Shown: piece after piece, positions 42,847 through 53,579 of the stretch | Layout: each line of letters begins with the position of its first letter | Position numbering within the stretch: the stretch's first letter is position 1 | NCBI RefSeq assembly: GCF_002201475.1 | Contig: NZ_CP021422.1 | Span: 2,046,001-2,110,000 of the forward strand | Length of the DNA stretch: 64,000 nucleotides | Reading direction: 5' to 3' | Origin: Acutalibacter muris | GTDB taxonomy: Bacteria > Bacillota > Clostridia > Oscillospirales > Acutalibacteraceae | Notes under the pieces: model-generated | Databases searched by the model: none | Seen by the model: only the letters and a program-made list of their open reading frames with translations | What the model was told of the DNA's origin: nothing | Made by a program: the position numbers and the translations under genes

Positions 42847-43665
42847 ATGGCAATCAAGCCGTTCCATGAGCTGACGCTGGCGGACGACTTTATGTTCGGG
42901 GAGGTCATGCGCCGCCCGGAGAACGCAAAGCCCTTTTTAGAGGCCCTGCTGGGCAAGAAGATTGGCAGCATCACGGCGGTAGACAAGCAGAAAGAGCTGA
43001 CAGACGGCGCGGCCCTTCACGGCGTGCGTCTGGACGTGTGCCTGGAGGACGAGAGCCGCACCCAGTATGACGTGGAGATGCAGACCGGGGCCAGCTATGG
43101 CCTGGAAAAGCGCATCCGCTATTACCAGAGCAGCATTGACCGCAGGACCCTGAAATCAGCGGAAAGCTACCGGGAGCTGCGTCAGAGCTTTGTTATCTTT
43201 ATCTGCACGGACGATTACTACAAGCGCGGGCTGGCGGTATACAGGCGCAGGTCCGTGATAGAAGGCGCGGAGGATATTGCCTACGACGACGGCTCCCATG
43301 CCTACATCCTCAACGCCAGCTTCACAGAGGGCAACAGCAGCGCTGAGGTGCTGGACTTTCTGCGCTACATTGACGCGGGCTACAGAGGCAGGCCGCTGGA
43401 CGTTCGCTCGGGCTATGTGGCCCAGATAGAGCAGGCGGTGGAGGCTGTGAAAACCGATGAAGAAATGGAGGGGACTTATATGACGCTGGCTATGAAATTG
43501 CAGGATATGAAGTGGGAAGGCCGGCAGGAGGGGGAAGAAAGCAAACTGTTTGCCAACCTCAAGGCTCTAATGGAGAACCTTGATATTCCAGCGGACAAGG
43601 CAATGGATTTGCTTAATGTCCCAGCCAGTGACCGGCCAAAGTACCGGAAGATGCTGGACGAGTAA
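42847..43665 (+). CDS. Rpn-family nuclease (copy 2)
   Basis: Homologue of 1713-2543; 272 aa because one GRQE unit of the Gln/Glu/Gly repeat is missing. The nuclease residues (VRLDVCLED, DVEMQ) are retained. A terminator follows at 43687-43723. Confidence 0.85.
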   Translation: MAIKPFHELTLADDFMFGEVMRRPENAKPFLEALLGKKIGSITAVDKQKELTDGAALHGVRLDVCLEDESRTQYDVEMQTGASYGLEKRIRYYQSSIDRRTLKSAESYRELRQSFVIFICTDDYYKRGLAVYRRRSVIEGAEDIAYDDGSHAYILNASFTEGNSSAEVLDFLRYIDAGYRGRPLDVRSGYVAQIEQAVEAVKTDEEMEGTYMTLAMKLQDMKWEGRQEGEESKLFANLKALMENLDIPADKAMDLLNVPASDRPKYRKMLDE

Positions 43666-43734
43666 CAAGCACAGCAGAAAAGTGATGGGAGGCAGGTCAA
43701 CTGGACCTGCCTCCTGTTTTATTTGCCCAGGGCA

Positions 43735-43988
43735 GGACAGTCGCAGGGACGACAACCGTGCGACCATGGTGCGACAGGTTGTGGGACATGGAAACATATT
43801 GCCAGGAAAGGAAAGCTGAAAGTTTGTCGCACTGTCTCACCTATTTTTGAAAACTTTTAAAGGTAAGGAAAAATAGGTAGTGTATAGTATTGGAAAAAAG
43901 TTTTTTGACAGGCTACGACGGTGCGACAATGCGACAGCCAATCCGCATATCATGGCTCTGGTGTTATCATCCTCCCCTTTGTCCAAAG
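43735..43988 (+). repeat. ~250-bp dispersed repeat, copy D (forward)
   Basis: Almost identical to copy A, at the same position relative to the operon. Confidence 0.85.
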
Positions 43989-44050
43989 CCGCATCGTCCC
44001 GATGCCAGGAGCCGCCATGCCGTAATTTCACCTGAAAGGAGTGACCTGCC

Positions 44051-44674
44051 ATGAGCCGCATATCCCTTGATACCCGCCTACAGACCCTGGAGGAAACGGG
44101 TTGCAGTGACCCTACCGTACTGCCTAAAATCCTCCAAAGCTGGGGCAGCGCCCCGGCCTACGGCTTCTTCCCGGAGGGGAAACAGTGGGAGCAGATGCAG
44201 CGGATTCTCAGCCTGGACCCAGACGATGGGGCAGTCATCACCTACCGGCAAATGTCCCGGGCCATACAGGAGCTGTGTGAGGCCCCGTTCCCTGGCGGCA
44301 GCGGCTCGGGTATGTTCGTGGACGCCATCGCGCTGCTGGGCCGCGCCTTTGCCGACTGCCGGCCTGCGTCTGCCCCAGCCAGTAACCAGCGCCTCCCCCT
44401 GTCCGAGCGCCTGAAAGCACCCGACAGCCATCTCAAGAGGCGCATACTCGCCCTGCGCACCCAGGCCATGGCCCTGGCCGTGGAGGGGATGACCGGCGGC
44501 AAGCCTATGGATTTCTCCCGCTTCATCCATGAAAATATTGCCGTTCATTATGTGCCGGAGGACGAGGGGAAAATCCAAACCGGCGAGGCGCTGCACCTGG
44601 CCGGGGAACTGGAAGCCGCTGCGGTCGCCTGCATCCGCCACTACCTGCTGGTCCTGCCATTCACCATGATATAA
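44051..44674 (+). CDS. Unknown operon-leading protein, 207 aa (copy 2)
   Basis: Homologue of 2929-3552 with about four substitutions (for example Cys3 to Arg). Same ribosome-binding site and spacing to the ClpP-like gene. Confidence 0.75.
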   Translation: MSRISLDTRLQTLEETGCSDPTVLPKILQSWGSAPAYGFFPEGKQWEQMQRILSLDPDDGAVITYRQMSRAIQELCEAPFPGGSGSGMFVDAIALLGRAFADCRPASAPASNQRLPLSERLKAPDSHLKRRILALRTQAMALAVEGMTGGKPMDFSRFIHENIAVHYVPEDEGKIQTGEALHLAGELEAAAVACIRHYLLVLPFTMI

Positions 44675-44687
44675 GGAGGTTTTTGCT

Positions 44688-45275
44688 ATGAATCCATTTT
44701 ACACCATGCCCAATATTCTGACCGAAACCAGCGAGGGCGCCACAGCCCACAGCTTGCAGGATGAACTGTTCAAAGAGCGGGAAATCGAACTTGTCGGCGA
44801 AATCACCCAGGAGTCGGCCTATTCCATCATTTTGCAGCTGAGATACTTACAGAAGTCTGACTCTGCGGCCCCCATCACGGTCTATATCAACAGCCCGGGC
44901 GGCGAGGTTGCCAGCGGGCTGGCGCTCTATGACGTGATGCGGGCTGTCAAGTGCCCCGTCCGCACCGTCTGCGTGGGTACTGCCGCCAGCATGGCCGCTA
45001 TCCTGTTTGCCAGCGGCACAGAGCGGGGGATTTTACCCCACGGGAAAATCATGATTCACGACCCGCTGACTACAGGTATAAATGGCAGCGCCCTAACCAT
45101 CGACAGCTTGAGCAGGAACCTGATGGAGACCCGGCAAATCACAGCCGGGATTCTGGCGAAGCACACCGGGCGCCCTCTGGATGAGATTTTCGCCTGTACC
45201 GCAAAAGATACCTATTTCAACGCCCAGGAGGCTGTCGGCTTCGGCCTGGCTGACTACATCGTGGAAGAAATGTGA
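44688..45275 (+). CDS. ClpP-like serine protease (copy 2)
   Basis: The protein is identical to that at 3566-4153, with Ser101, His124 and Asp174 retained. Confidence 0.9.
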   Translation: MNPFYTMPNILTETSEGATAHSLQDELFKEREIELVGEITQESAYSIILQLRYLQKSDSAAPITVYINSPGGEVASGLALYDVMRAVKCPVRTVCVGTAASMAAILFASGTERGILPHGKIMIHDPLTTGINGSALTIDSLSRNLMETRQITAGILAKHTGRPLDEIFACTAKDTYFNAQEAVGFGLADYIVEEM

Positions 45276-45285
45276 GGTGGAAACC

Positions 45286-46530
45286 ATGAGCTATAGAATC
45301 CTGTCCCAAGACTGCCTCGCAGACAATAACTCCCACGCCACGGGGCTGAACAACAACGACCTGATTGTCGGCCCCAGCGGAGCGGGCAAGACCCGGGGGT
45401 ACGTGCTGCCCAACATCCTGCAATGCAGCGAGAGCTTTATCGTGGCTGACACCAAGAACAGCCTGCGGGCCGAGACCGAGGCCGTACTTCGTCAAAATGG
45501 CTATAAGGTGCTCTCCCTTGACCTTTGCGGAGGCCCGTCCAGCGGCTACAACCCCCTGGACTACATCCGTCTGGACCCCAAGACCAACCGCCACAACGAA
45601 CAGGACATTATGGCTGTCTCCGCCGCCCTTATCCCCATCGAGACGCCCCGGGACCCGTTCTGGGAGTTTTCCGCCCGGATTTACCTGGAGAGCATCATTG
45701 GCTATGTGCTGGAGAGCCTGCCGGAAGAGGAGCACACCATGGACTCCGTGGTACGCCTCTCCCGGGAGATTGGCACGGGCAGGCTCTCGAAGCTGATGGA
45801 CGAGCTTGCCGTCCTGGACCCGGACTCCTTCGCCGCGCGCCGCTACTCTATTTGCCGGGACGGCGAAAAGGCCGACCGTACCAACGCCTGCGTGCTCATG
45901 TTCCTGGCGGAAAAGCTGGCCCCGCTGGACTATGCGGGGGCCAGGGCCATGTTCCACAACCCGGACAAAATCGGCCTTGCCCGGCTGGGCCGGGAAAAGA
46001 CCGCCGTGTTTCTCGGCGTCAGCGATACCGACCGCTCCATGGACCGGCTGGCAAACCTGTTTTACACCCAGGCCCTGCACGTCCTCTGCGATGAAGCGGA
46101 CCACAATCCCGCCCACCGTCTGAACGTCCCGGTACGCTTCATCCTGGACGACTTTGCCGCCAACGCCCGCATCCCGGACTTTGACAAGATACTGTCCGTT
46201 GTCCGTTCCCGAGATATCTCCGCCAGCGTGATTTTGCAGAGCATTTCCCAGCTGGAGAGTATGTACGGCCACGCGGCGGCTATGACCATCATCAACAACT
46301 GCGACCATTGCCTGTACCTGGGCGGACAGGACGTGGAGACCGCCCGGTACATGGGCCTCAAGGCCAACCGCAGCACCGGCACGATGCTGTCTATGCCCCT
46401 GGACAGCGCGTGGCTGTTCGCCCGGGGAGAGCAGCCGAGGCTCACCAGGAAATTCGACCTATACAGCCACCGGCGCTGTCATGAGCGCCGGGGCTACGAA
46501 AAAACTGACCAAGAGGAGGCAATTGCATGA
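45286..46530 (+). CDS. TraG/VirD4-like ATPase lacking membrane anchor (copy 2)
   Basis: The protein is identical to that at 4164-5408; a few DNA differences are silent. The absence of an N-terminal anchor in both copies argues against a recent truncation in one. Confidence 0.85.
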   Translation: MSYRILSQDCLADNNSHATGLNNNDLIVGPSGAGKTRGYVLPNILQCSESFIVADTKNSLRAETEAVLRQNGYKVLSLDLCGGPSSGYNPLDYIRLDPKTNRHNEQDIMAVSAALIPIETPRDPFWEFSARIYLESIIGYVLESLPEEEHTMDSVVRLSREIGTGRLSKLMDELAVLDPDSFAARRYSICRDGEKADRTNACVLMFLAEKLAPLDYAGARAMFHNPDKIGLARLGREKTAVFLGVSDTDRSMDRLANLFYTQALHVLCDEADHNPAHRLNVPVRFILDDFAANARIPDFDKILSVVRSRDISASVILQSISQLESMYGHAAAMTIINNCDHCLYLGGQDVETARYMGLKANRSTGTMLSMPLDSAWLFARGEQPRLTRKFDLYSHRRCHERRGYEKTDQEEAIA

Positions 46531-46955
46531 GGACAAACGCAGGCTACACAATTACAGATTCAGTTCATGTCGGGGATGTGGAGTTCGTGCTGGGAGAGCA
46601 AGAAAACGGCAAGCAATTTGTTACCTGGGAGTGCAAAGCCGGGAACGATTACTGCTGGGGCCACTACTTTGACAGCATTACCGCCGTCAAGCTGGACCTG
46701 CTCGCCCGGGCCCGCCACGCGCTGGAGGGGAACACCCCCACGCTCAAGCCCTATTTCTTCTGCATGACAATCTGTGTCATGCGGACAGGCATCGCCATTG
46801 GGCGCAGGTGCGGGGTGGTCTTTGCGGATAGCCGGGAATCGGCTGAAAGCACCGCCTGGGAGCGTTTCGGCGGGAACAGTGCCTGCAAATTGTGGGTGGA
46901 GGAAGTGCCGGAAGATGGGTACAGCTACACCGCGTATAAATCCGAGATTATGTAG
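46527..46955 (+). CDS. Unknown small protein, 142 aa (copy 2, divergent allele)
   Basis: The first ~48 residues equal those at 5405, then the sequence diverges strongly (e.g. ITAVKLDLLARARHALEG against LAAAKRDLLIRAHEALGG) although the length is unchanged. Flanking genes are near-identical, so one copy received this tract by recombination. Confidence 0.7.
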   Translation: MRTNAGYTITDSVHVGDVEFVLGEQENGKQFVTWECKAGNDYCWGHYFDSITAVKLDLLARARHALEGNTPTLKPYFFCMTICVMRTGIAIGRRCGVVFADSRESAESTAWERFGGNSACKLWVEEVPEDGYSYTAYKSEIM

Positions 46956-46970
46956 AAAGGAGGCCCTGCT

Positions 46971-47957
46971 ATGCCCGCTGCCTATGATTCACTCCGCGCC
47001 CTCAGCCGCCAGACCATGAAAAAACTGCTGGATGTGCAGGAGTGGCGGAAGTTTCTGGCCTTTGCCAGCCGGAGCTTTAAGCTGCCCTTCCCGGCCCAGG
47101 TGCTGGCCTATGCCCAGCGCCCGGACGCTGCCGCCCTGATGAAATCCAGCGACTGGGAGGCCGTGTACGGGCGTCCTGCCAAGAAGGGCTGCCACGGCGT
47201 CCCTGTGCCGGAGGGCCGGGGGAAGAAGCTGGTATACTATTACGACATAGCCGACACCAGGGAAACGGATGAGTCCAGACCGGTCCTGCTCTGGCACGTC
47301 CGGCCGGAAAATCAAAAGGGGATAGGTAAGGCTCTGGAGTCTTACCTCGGCAAGCTGGAGGACGCCTCTGGCTTTGCCGAAACCCTGCTTGCCGCTGCCA
47401 GAAAGACGGTCGCCTGCACCCTGGACGACCGCTTAGATGACCTGGCCGCCCATAGCCCCGGCAGTCTGCTGGAAGAGCTGGACAGCGATAACCTGCTTGC
47501 CGCCTACCGCACCATGATAGAGAACAGCGTGGGCTATATGCTTCTGTCAAGGTGCGGGCTTGACCCCTCGCCACATTTCATAGACGAGGACTTTTACGGC
47601 TTGCTGGACTTCAACACTCCGTCTACCCTGACGATTCTGGGCAGCGCCGTGACAGAAACCGCCGCCATGTGCCTGTCCGTGATTGCCAAAGCCGTGCGGA
47701 GGATGCAGGCCGCGCCGGCCGAGGCAGAGCGTGCCCCAGCCGTTCCAAAGCCCGCATTACTCCAGCCTGTCCCAGAGAAGCGCTACACCCTGCAAGGCGG
47801 GTGGGAGCTTGCCGTTGTGGGCAGCGACGCGGAGTCCATCCTGTACAGCTTTATCGACTTGCCTGAACAGGAGCCTGTCCCGGTATCCCGCAAGGACTTC
47901 GACCAATGGCTGGCGGCTGGCTTCATTCAGCCCGCCCCCGCCGCCATCCCGGCATGA
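46971..47957 (+). CDS. ArdC/LtrC-type N-terminal domain protein (copy 2)
   Basis: Homologue of 5852-6838; differences are confined to the first residues and two later positions (Val to Ala, Pro to Leu). Confidence 0.6.
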   Translation: MPAAYDSLRALSRQTMKKLLDVQEWRKFLAFASRSFKLPFPAQVLAYAQRPDAAALMKSSDWEAVYGRPAKKGCHGVPVPEGRGKKLVYYYDIADTRETDESRPVLLWHVRPENQKGIGKALESYLGKLEDASGFAETLLAAARKTVACTLDDRLDDLAAHSPGSLLEELDSDNLLAAYRTMIENSVGYMLLSRCGLDPSPHFIDEDFYGLLDFNTPSTLTILGSAVTETAAMCLSVIAKAVRRMQAAPAEAERAPAVPKPALLQPVPEKRYTLQGGWELAVVGSDAESILYSFIDLPEQEPVPVSRKDFDQWLAAGFIQPAPAAIPA

Positions 47958-48877
47958 TGTACTACGGCAAAGATGCGATTATGGATGTCCGGGGAATCGG
48001 CCTGCTGGACTATCTACAGCGTTACGAGCCGGACAACCTGCGCCGGGTCTCGCCGGGGGTGTTCTGCACCAAAGAGCACGATTCCCTGCGTATCAGCAAC
48101 GGCAAGTGGTACTGGTTCTCCCAGGGCTTTGGCGGCTGCTCGGCGCTGGACTATCTTATCAAGGTTAAGAATCTGCCGTTCACGACAGCTATGGAGCGGC
48201 TTCATGGAAAGGCGGCAGGTATGCCGTCTTTTTTTGCGCCCAGAAATCATGAGCGCAAGTTAGCTTTGCCAAACCCAAGCCCGTCCAGTGAACGTGCAGC
48301 CGCGTACCTGCTGAAACGCGGTATCGGCCAAGCCATAATTGACTACTGCCTGCGGACTGGCCTGCTCTATGAGAGCCTGCCCTATCACAACGCCGTGTTC
48401 GTAGGCTTTGACGCCCGGGGGCAGCCCCGGTATGCCGCCCTAAGAGGGGTGAACTCCAGCTTTAAGGGCGAGGCCAGGGGCAGCGACAAGCGGTTCGCGT
48501 TCCGCGTCCGGGCCGCTGACAGCGCGGCGCTCCATGTGTTTGAGGGGGCCGTCGACCTGTTGTCCTATGCCGCCCTGGAAACGCTGGACGGAAGATTCTG
48601 GCGGCGGGACCACCTGCTGTCTTTGGGCGGGGTATCGGGAAACGGCCTGCCCCCCGCTCTCGGGCAGTTTCTGCATGACGAGAGAGGCATCCGGAAAATC
48701 GGCCTGCACCTGGACAACGACCCCCCAGGGCGCAGGGCTGCGGAATGTATCATGGACTGTCTGCGGGGCCGGTACGCGCTCTACGACCTGCCGCCCCCGC
48801 AGGGGAAAGACTATAACGACTGGCTGCGTTTGCGGCTGCAACAAGGAGGACAGAATGACGCAACTGAAAATTTATGA
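47954..48877 (+). CDS. DUF3991/Toprim domain protein (copy 2)
   Basis: The protein is identical to that at 6835-7758, with the Toprim Glu197, Asp254 and Asp256 retained. Confidence 0.8.
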   Translation: MMYYGKDAIMDVRGIGLLDYLQRYEPDNLRRVSPGVFCTKEHDSLRISNGKWYWFSQGFGGCSALDYLIKVKNLPFTTAMERLHGKAAGMPSFFAPRNHERKLALPNPSPSSERAAAYLLKRGIGQAIIDYCLRTGLLYESLPYHNAVFVGFDARGQPRYAALRGVNSSFKGEARGSDKRFAFRVRAADSAALHVFEGAVDLLSYAALETLDGRFWRRDHLLSLGGVSGNGLPPALGQFLHDERGIRKIGLHLDNDPPGRRAAECIMDCLRGRYALYDLPPPQGKDYNDWLRLRLQQGGQNDATENL

Positions 48878-50978
48878 GGGAGAGGTCAACACCAGCCTGC
48901 TCAATGATATTATCGCCTTTGTGCTGGAAACAGCCGGGGCCAGCCACGCCCAGAGGGAGTTTGTAAAAGAGCGCTGCCTGTTTTACGATAATACCGCCAA
49001 TGCCAGCGGCCTCCAGGACAAGTACGGCTTCCTCTACCTGGGCGAGCTGCTGGAACGCTACGAATCCCGCTTTGGCATGGCCCTCCCCGACCTGCGGGCT
49101 ATTGCCCTGGCCCTTGGCTATGTGAAAGACCTGCTGACAGATGAAATGTTCGTCGGCCCCCAGCGGGTGGACTTCATGCGGAAAGTGCGGGAGGAGTTCC
49201 GGGGCGATATCTACCTGACCGCCGCCCGCTATCTGCTGGAGGACGAAAAGGACGCCGGCCTTTGGGAGAGGATTTTACTGGGTACACAGTGCGCCAAGAC
49301 CGAGGAACTGCTCTTCGCCATGAGCGTCCTGCCGGACTTCGCCCAGGCCGAGCGCGCCTTACGCCCTCAGCTGTCCGTTTTGCTGGGGAGCGGACGCACT
49401 GTGCCCGCCATAGGCAATATGCGCCTGTTCGCCTGGCTGATTGCCCATGCCGCACCCCACGTCAAGACCCTGCGGGGCAAGGACACGGCCCTGTTCCGGG
49501 CCATATGTGCCCTGCCCGCCTCGAATGTCAAGCCGGGGAGCAAGCCTTATATTGTGCTGGAATCCCACGGCTACACGCCCCTGGAAATCGCCTGCCTGAA
49601 TATGCAGGCGGCGCTGGCCCCAGAGAGCAAGCTGGGCCCTGACTCCCTGGTGACGGAGAAAATCGTGGTGGGGCTGTTCCAGACGGCTCTGGGCCAGCCT
49701 GTCCCTCTCCCGGAGGAAGTGTACCCGGCCCTTGAATGGCTCTTTCGTAAGTACAGCCGGTTCCGCATCAAGTGCTATGGCTGCGGGACCCTTGCAGACG
49801 CTCTCAAAGAGGGGGCGCGAATCCAGGAGCCTGCCACTTTCGCCTGGTTCACAAAATTGGCGGGGATAGGGCACCCGGCCCTGGACGGCTTCGACATCCT
49901 GGACTCCAAGTGGGATTCCCTGGCAGGTTCTATGGACCAGGACAAATACAAGGGCCTTTTTGAGCGGGACCTGCACAGCGGTCTTTCTCCGGAGGACTTA
50001 ACAGCCCGGATAACGCGCTACGACCAGCTCACCGGCGGCGATTACAAAACCGCCTGTACCGGAGAAGCGTACAGTTCCTGTTTTTCCCTACTGGTGAACA
50101 ACGGCCTCGTTGACCTATGGGCCTGCTTCCAGGAAAGCCTGGACAGCGAGGGGAATGTCAAAAGCCCGGACGCTATGGGCAATATCCGGCGATACCTGAA
50201 AGGCATATCCACCGCGCAGGCATACCGGTTCTATGAGAAATTCTTCTCCGAGTACGGTATGCCCGGCTTGAAGCGCTTCTGGAACTGGGAGCACAGGGAT
50301 TTTAAGGAAAGTCTATATCGTCCTAACTATAGCTATTACTCCCGCTCGGAGTCCCTGCACCTGAAGCGTGATTTTCTGGACATAGACGGCCACCGGCAGC
50401 TGCTGGACTGGCTGCAGGACTACTGCTTCTGCTACGAGCCGGAAAAATACGCCGGCCTTGTGTCGGAAATCCTGCGGGACGGGTTCGCGCCGGAGCTGCT
50501 CTCCCCGGCGGAACAGCGGGAACTATTCGACCTGGCAATCAGCCGGGTACAGGTCCCAGATTATGTTGTCCGGGAACTCAAATCACGGTATCTGACAGAG
50601 CAAGAACAGCAGGCTGACCGCGCTGCAATCGCCGCCAGGAAGCAGGAGGCAGAGGAGCGGAAAAAGCGGGAAGAACTGCAAGCTATGCGGGATAGGTATA
50701 CCAGCGCGGAAAACTGGCAGGGCGTTCTCAAATTTCTGGAGAGCTACCGCGACTACCACAGTAAGCAATCTCTGGCCTGCCGCATCGCCCGCGAGGGGCT
50801 TCCCAGCCGGCTGGCTGCTGGCCAGCTGGAACATGAGGAACTGACCGCCCTGCTGGCTGTCTACGCCCTGCTTTTGAAAAACAATGCCATAGAGTGGCCG
50901 GATGTACAGGAGCAGATTCAAAAAATAAAGGAGGATTTTGAGCATGACAATGACAGCGCAATGTGTCCGGCCTGCTGA
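48855..50978 (+). CDS. Large unknown helical protein, 707 aa (copy 2)
   Basis: The protein is identical to that at 7736-9859. Confidence 0.8.
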   Translation: MTQLKIYEGEVNTSLLNDIIAFVLETAGASHAQREFVKERCLFYDNTANASGLQDKYGFLYLGELLERYESRFGMALPDLRAIALALGYVKDLLTDEMFVGPQRVDFMRKVREEFRGDIYLTAARYLLEDEKDAGLWERILLGTQCAKTEELLFAMSVLPDFAQAERALRPQLSVLLGSGRTVPAIGNMRLFAWLIAHAAPHVKTLRGKDTALFRAICALPASNVKPGSKPYIVLESHGYTPLEIACLNMQAALAPESKLGPDSLVTEKIVVGLFQTALGQPVPLPEEVYPALEWLFRKYSRFRIKCYGCGTLADALKEGARIQEPATFAWFTKLAGIGHPALDGFDILDSKWDSLAGSMDQDKYKGLFERDLHSGLSPEDLTARITRYDQLTGGDYKTACTGEAYSSCFSLLVNNGLVDLWACFQESLDSEGNVKSPDAMGNIRRYLKGISTAQAYRFYEKFFSEYGMPGLKRFWNWEHRDFKESLYRPNYSYYSRSESLHLKRDFLDIDGHRQLLDWLQDYCFCYEPEKYAGLVSEILRDGFAPELLSPAEQRELFDLAISRVQVPDYVVRELKSRYLTEQEQQADRAAIAARKQEAEERKKREELQAMRDRYTSAENWQGVLKFLESYRDYHSKQSLACRIAREGLPSRLAAGQLEHEELTALLAVYALLLKNNAIEWPDVQEQIQKIKEDFEHDNDSAMCPAC

Positions 50979-53373
50979 CCTGGGAAAACGGATAAAAGAG
51001 CGGGCCGCCGCCATTTTGGACTTAAACGAACGTCACTTATCGCTGGACTGGCTGAAAGAGTATGGCCTTCCCCAGCTGGGGGAAGCCTGCGGCCGCGTGG
51101 CGCGGGAACTCCCCGGGGACGCGGCCATGGGCCCGCACATACAGCGGGAACTGATTCAAAGGCAGGACTTTGCCCGGTATCTGGCGCGGCTTCTGCCGCT
51201 GCTGGAGCAGGGGCAACTTGACCGCTTGGACAGCCTGCTGGCCTCCTGCCAGGAACACGGAGTTGCTGTTACCCGCTATGGCCTGAAAGAACTGGTAGAG
51301 TGTCTGGTATATGACGGCCTGGAACCCAACGCCCGGCTGGTCTACCTGGAAAACTTTGCCTCCATGGTGCTGCCCTATAAACAGCGCGACACGGTCATTA
51401 ACAGCCTGCGCCAATGCCGGGATGTGCCCGTGAAGCTTACCCGCCAGCAGCAGGACCAGCTTTTGGAGCCTTACGTGCCTGGCAGCACCCTGTTCAGCAG
51501 TTCGCCGTTTCGCGAGGTGTGGGAGCTGCTGGAACGCTGCCCGGACCTGCGGAAGATACCCTGGCTTCTGCACAACCTGCAAATTAAAGAAAACCTGGGT
51601 ATGCCGGAGTATGCCCGCTTTGCGGAGGCTCCGGGGGAGCACATCCGCCTGTTGGCCCGCCTGACGGACAAGCTGCTTCCCGCTGCCGCCGCCCGGTTTC
51701 TGGACCATTGGCAGCACGACGGCTGCTCTCTGAACGCCCTGGGCCAGATGGTCCGGCGCACGGCCCTGCATGGGGATATGGATTGGGAAAAGGCCCTTTG
51801 CAGCTACAGCGGCTATGTCAATCTGATTTCCGGCGTAAAGTTCAAGAACCTGGACCTCGCCGCCCTCCCCCAGCACCTGGAGGACGTCCTGCTCTACGCC
51901 ATGGCCAACGGCAAGGCTCATTTCATCCGTCTGGTAGATGGGAACCCGGGGGCGTTCCTTGACCTGCCGGCTTACTCCTTCCTACTGCAAGGGCAGCTCT
52001 ACCGGGAGCACTTCAACCTCAACCAACTTTCTGCCAAAGACCTGGCCTGCTGTGCCTGGATGCGCAGGGCAAAGCTGGATATCCAGCACCTTGTCCCCGG
52101 CAGGCGTTACACATTCCCCGAGCTGCGGGCGCTGTACGGCGTCCGGAAGCCTTATTTGGACTTTTATCACGCCTTGAAATCGGAAAGCCAGGACTATAGG
52201 CTGCGGGTGTTCAAGGAAGTGTGCAAGCGGGAGGCGCTTAGAGATATTGCCGCCGGTTCAATAGACGCTCTCGCCGCCCTGCTGGACCAAAAGCCGCTAA
52301 GCGTGTGGAGGCAGGAACTGTTCAGCCATATTGACGGCCTGTCCCCGGCGGACACGGCGCGGCTGCTGGTCCACTTGGACGGCGTTCGGCACCTGCTGCC
52401 GGGCATGGAGAGCCGCAGCGACGTCCTGCTTGCCCTGCGCAGCCTGGATGCCCTGGGGCAGTTTCAGACTATGGACGGGTTCAAGGCGCGTCTTATGGAG
52501 GTAGACGGTGACTGGCGCTCATTGGCCCAGACCATGGGCCTGACTGCTGATTTCATAGAACAGCACAGAGAAAGTATTGCCGGATTCTTGAGTCAGGACG
52601 GTGCGGCTATTGCCAGCGCGTATATGCGCTGCTTGGACGAAGCCCACCAGGAAGCGTACCTGCGGGTGGTAAAGGCCGAGCTGATGGGCCGCCTGCGGGA
52701 AGTGAAGTACCATGAGGGCGACCTGCGGCGGGAGCTGGACATGAATATCCCCAGCCGGGTTAAGAGCCAGTGGCCGGAGAATCTTGCTGTGACGGTTGGC
52801 GGCATGGAGGCCGGGGAGCATGACGGCTTCTTTGACACCATGCTCCTGGGCTGCCAGCCCCAGCGGACCTGCCTGTCCTACTTGGACGGCATGTACAGAA
52901 AGTGCCTGCTCTCGGCCTTTGACAGCAATAAGAAGGTGCTGTATGCCCGCCTGGACGGACGTATCGTGGGCCGGGCATTCCTGCGGCTGACCAAGTGCCG
53001 CAGGACCAGCGCCGGGGGCGGCAGCCTGACCTTTGTGGACCTGGAGGCTGGGGGAACCGGCCAGCAGGAGCGCGAGCAGATGACCCTATTCCTGGAACGG
53101 CCATATATCAGCGGCCTAGGGCCGGAGGCCAAAACACAGGCGGCACAGGCGCTGGTAGAACTGGCAAAGCGCAAGGCGGAAGAGCTGGGCATCCTGCTGG
53201 TACTCAGCCAGGATTACGCGGACTACAGTCCCCAGGGCTTCACCCAGACCCGGCTGCATATCTTCATTTCCAAGTCCAAAGGCGGGGCGCAGTACCTGGA
53301 CAGCCTGGACGGGGAGGCAGCGGTCTCCAAGGAGGGCAGCTACCAGGCCAACAGGTTCCTGATTCAAAGCTAA
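50944..53373 (+). CDS. Large unknown protein, 809 aa (copy 2)
   Basis: Homologue of 9825-12254 differing by Arg to Ser (TLFSSS) and Phe to Tyr (LPAYSF). The 35-base overlap with the upstream gene is conserved. Confidence 0.8.
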   Translation: MTMTAQCVRPADLGKRIKERAAAILDLNERHLSLDWLKEYGLPQLGEACGRVARELPGDAAMGPHIQRELIQRQDFARYLARLLPLLEQGQLDRLDSLLASCQEHGVAVTRYGLKELVECLVYDGLEPNARLVYLENFASMVLPYKQRDTVINSLRQCRDVPVKLTRQQQDQLLEPYVPGSTLFSSSPFREVWELLERCPDLRKIPWLLHNLQIKENLGMPEYARFAEAPGEHIRLLARLTDKLLPAAAARFLDHWQHDGCSLNALGQMVRRTALHGDMDWEKALCSYSGYVNLISGVKFKNLDLAALPQHLEDVLLYAMANGKAHFIRLVDGNPGAFLDLPAYSFLLQGQLYREHFNLNQLSAKDLACCAWMRRAKLDIQHLVPGRRYTFPELRALYGVRKPYLDFYHALKSESQDYRLRVFKEVCKREALRDIAAGSIDALAALLDQKPLSVWRQELFSHIDGLSPADTARLLVHLDGVRHLLPGMESRSDVLLALRSLDALGQFQTMDGFKARLMEVDGDWRSLAQTMGLTADFIEQHRESIAGFLSQDGAAIASAYMRCLDEAHQEAYLRVVKAELMGRLREVKYHEGDLRRELDMNIPSRVKSQWPENLAVTVGGMEAGEHDGFFDTMLLGCQPQRTCLSYLDGMYRKCLLSAFDSNKKVLYARLDGRIVGRAFLRLTKCRRTSAGGGSLTFVDLEAGGTGQQEREQMTLFLERPYISGLGPEAKTQAAQALVELAKRKAEELGILLVLSQDYADYSPQGFTQTRLHIFISKSKGGAQYLDSLDGEAAVSKEGSYQANRFLIQS

Positions 53374-53422
53374 CACGCAGAGCAGTCCCGGCCAGAACTT
53401 GGCTGGGGCTGCTTCTTTTTTT

Positions 53423-53561
53423 GGCCCAAAAGTGGACCCGAAATGGGCCAAAAATGGCCCCTAAAAGACCCACGAATGGGCCACGGGTACTTTCAGCCCA
53501 AAATTGGCCCCTAAAAGGGCCAAAAATGACCCCTAAAAGGCCCACGAATGGGCCAGCGCCG
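53423..53561. repeat. GGCCC/GGGCC short-repeat array (copy 2)
   Basis: A shorter version of 12304-12500 with fewer internal units and some point changes. Confidence 0.8.
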
Positions 53562-53579
53562 AGGCAGCCCCCCAATGCG

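Noticed and set aside
45217-46308. 363-aa antisense open frame over the TraG-like gene (also 4095-4994)
   Set aside because: Opposite strand of a clear ATPase gene in G+C-rich DNA; low-complexity Val/Gly/Gln composition, no ribosome-binding site.
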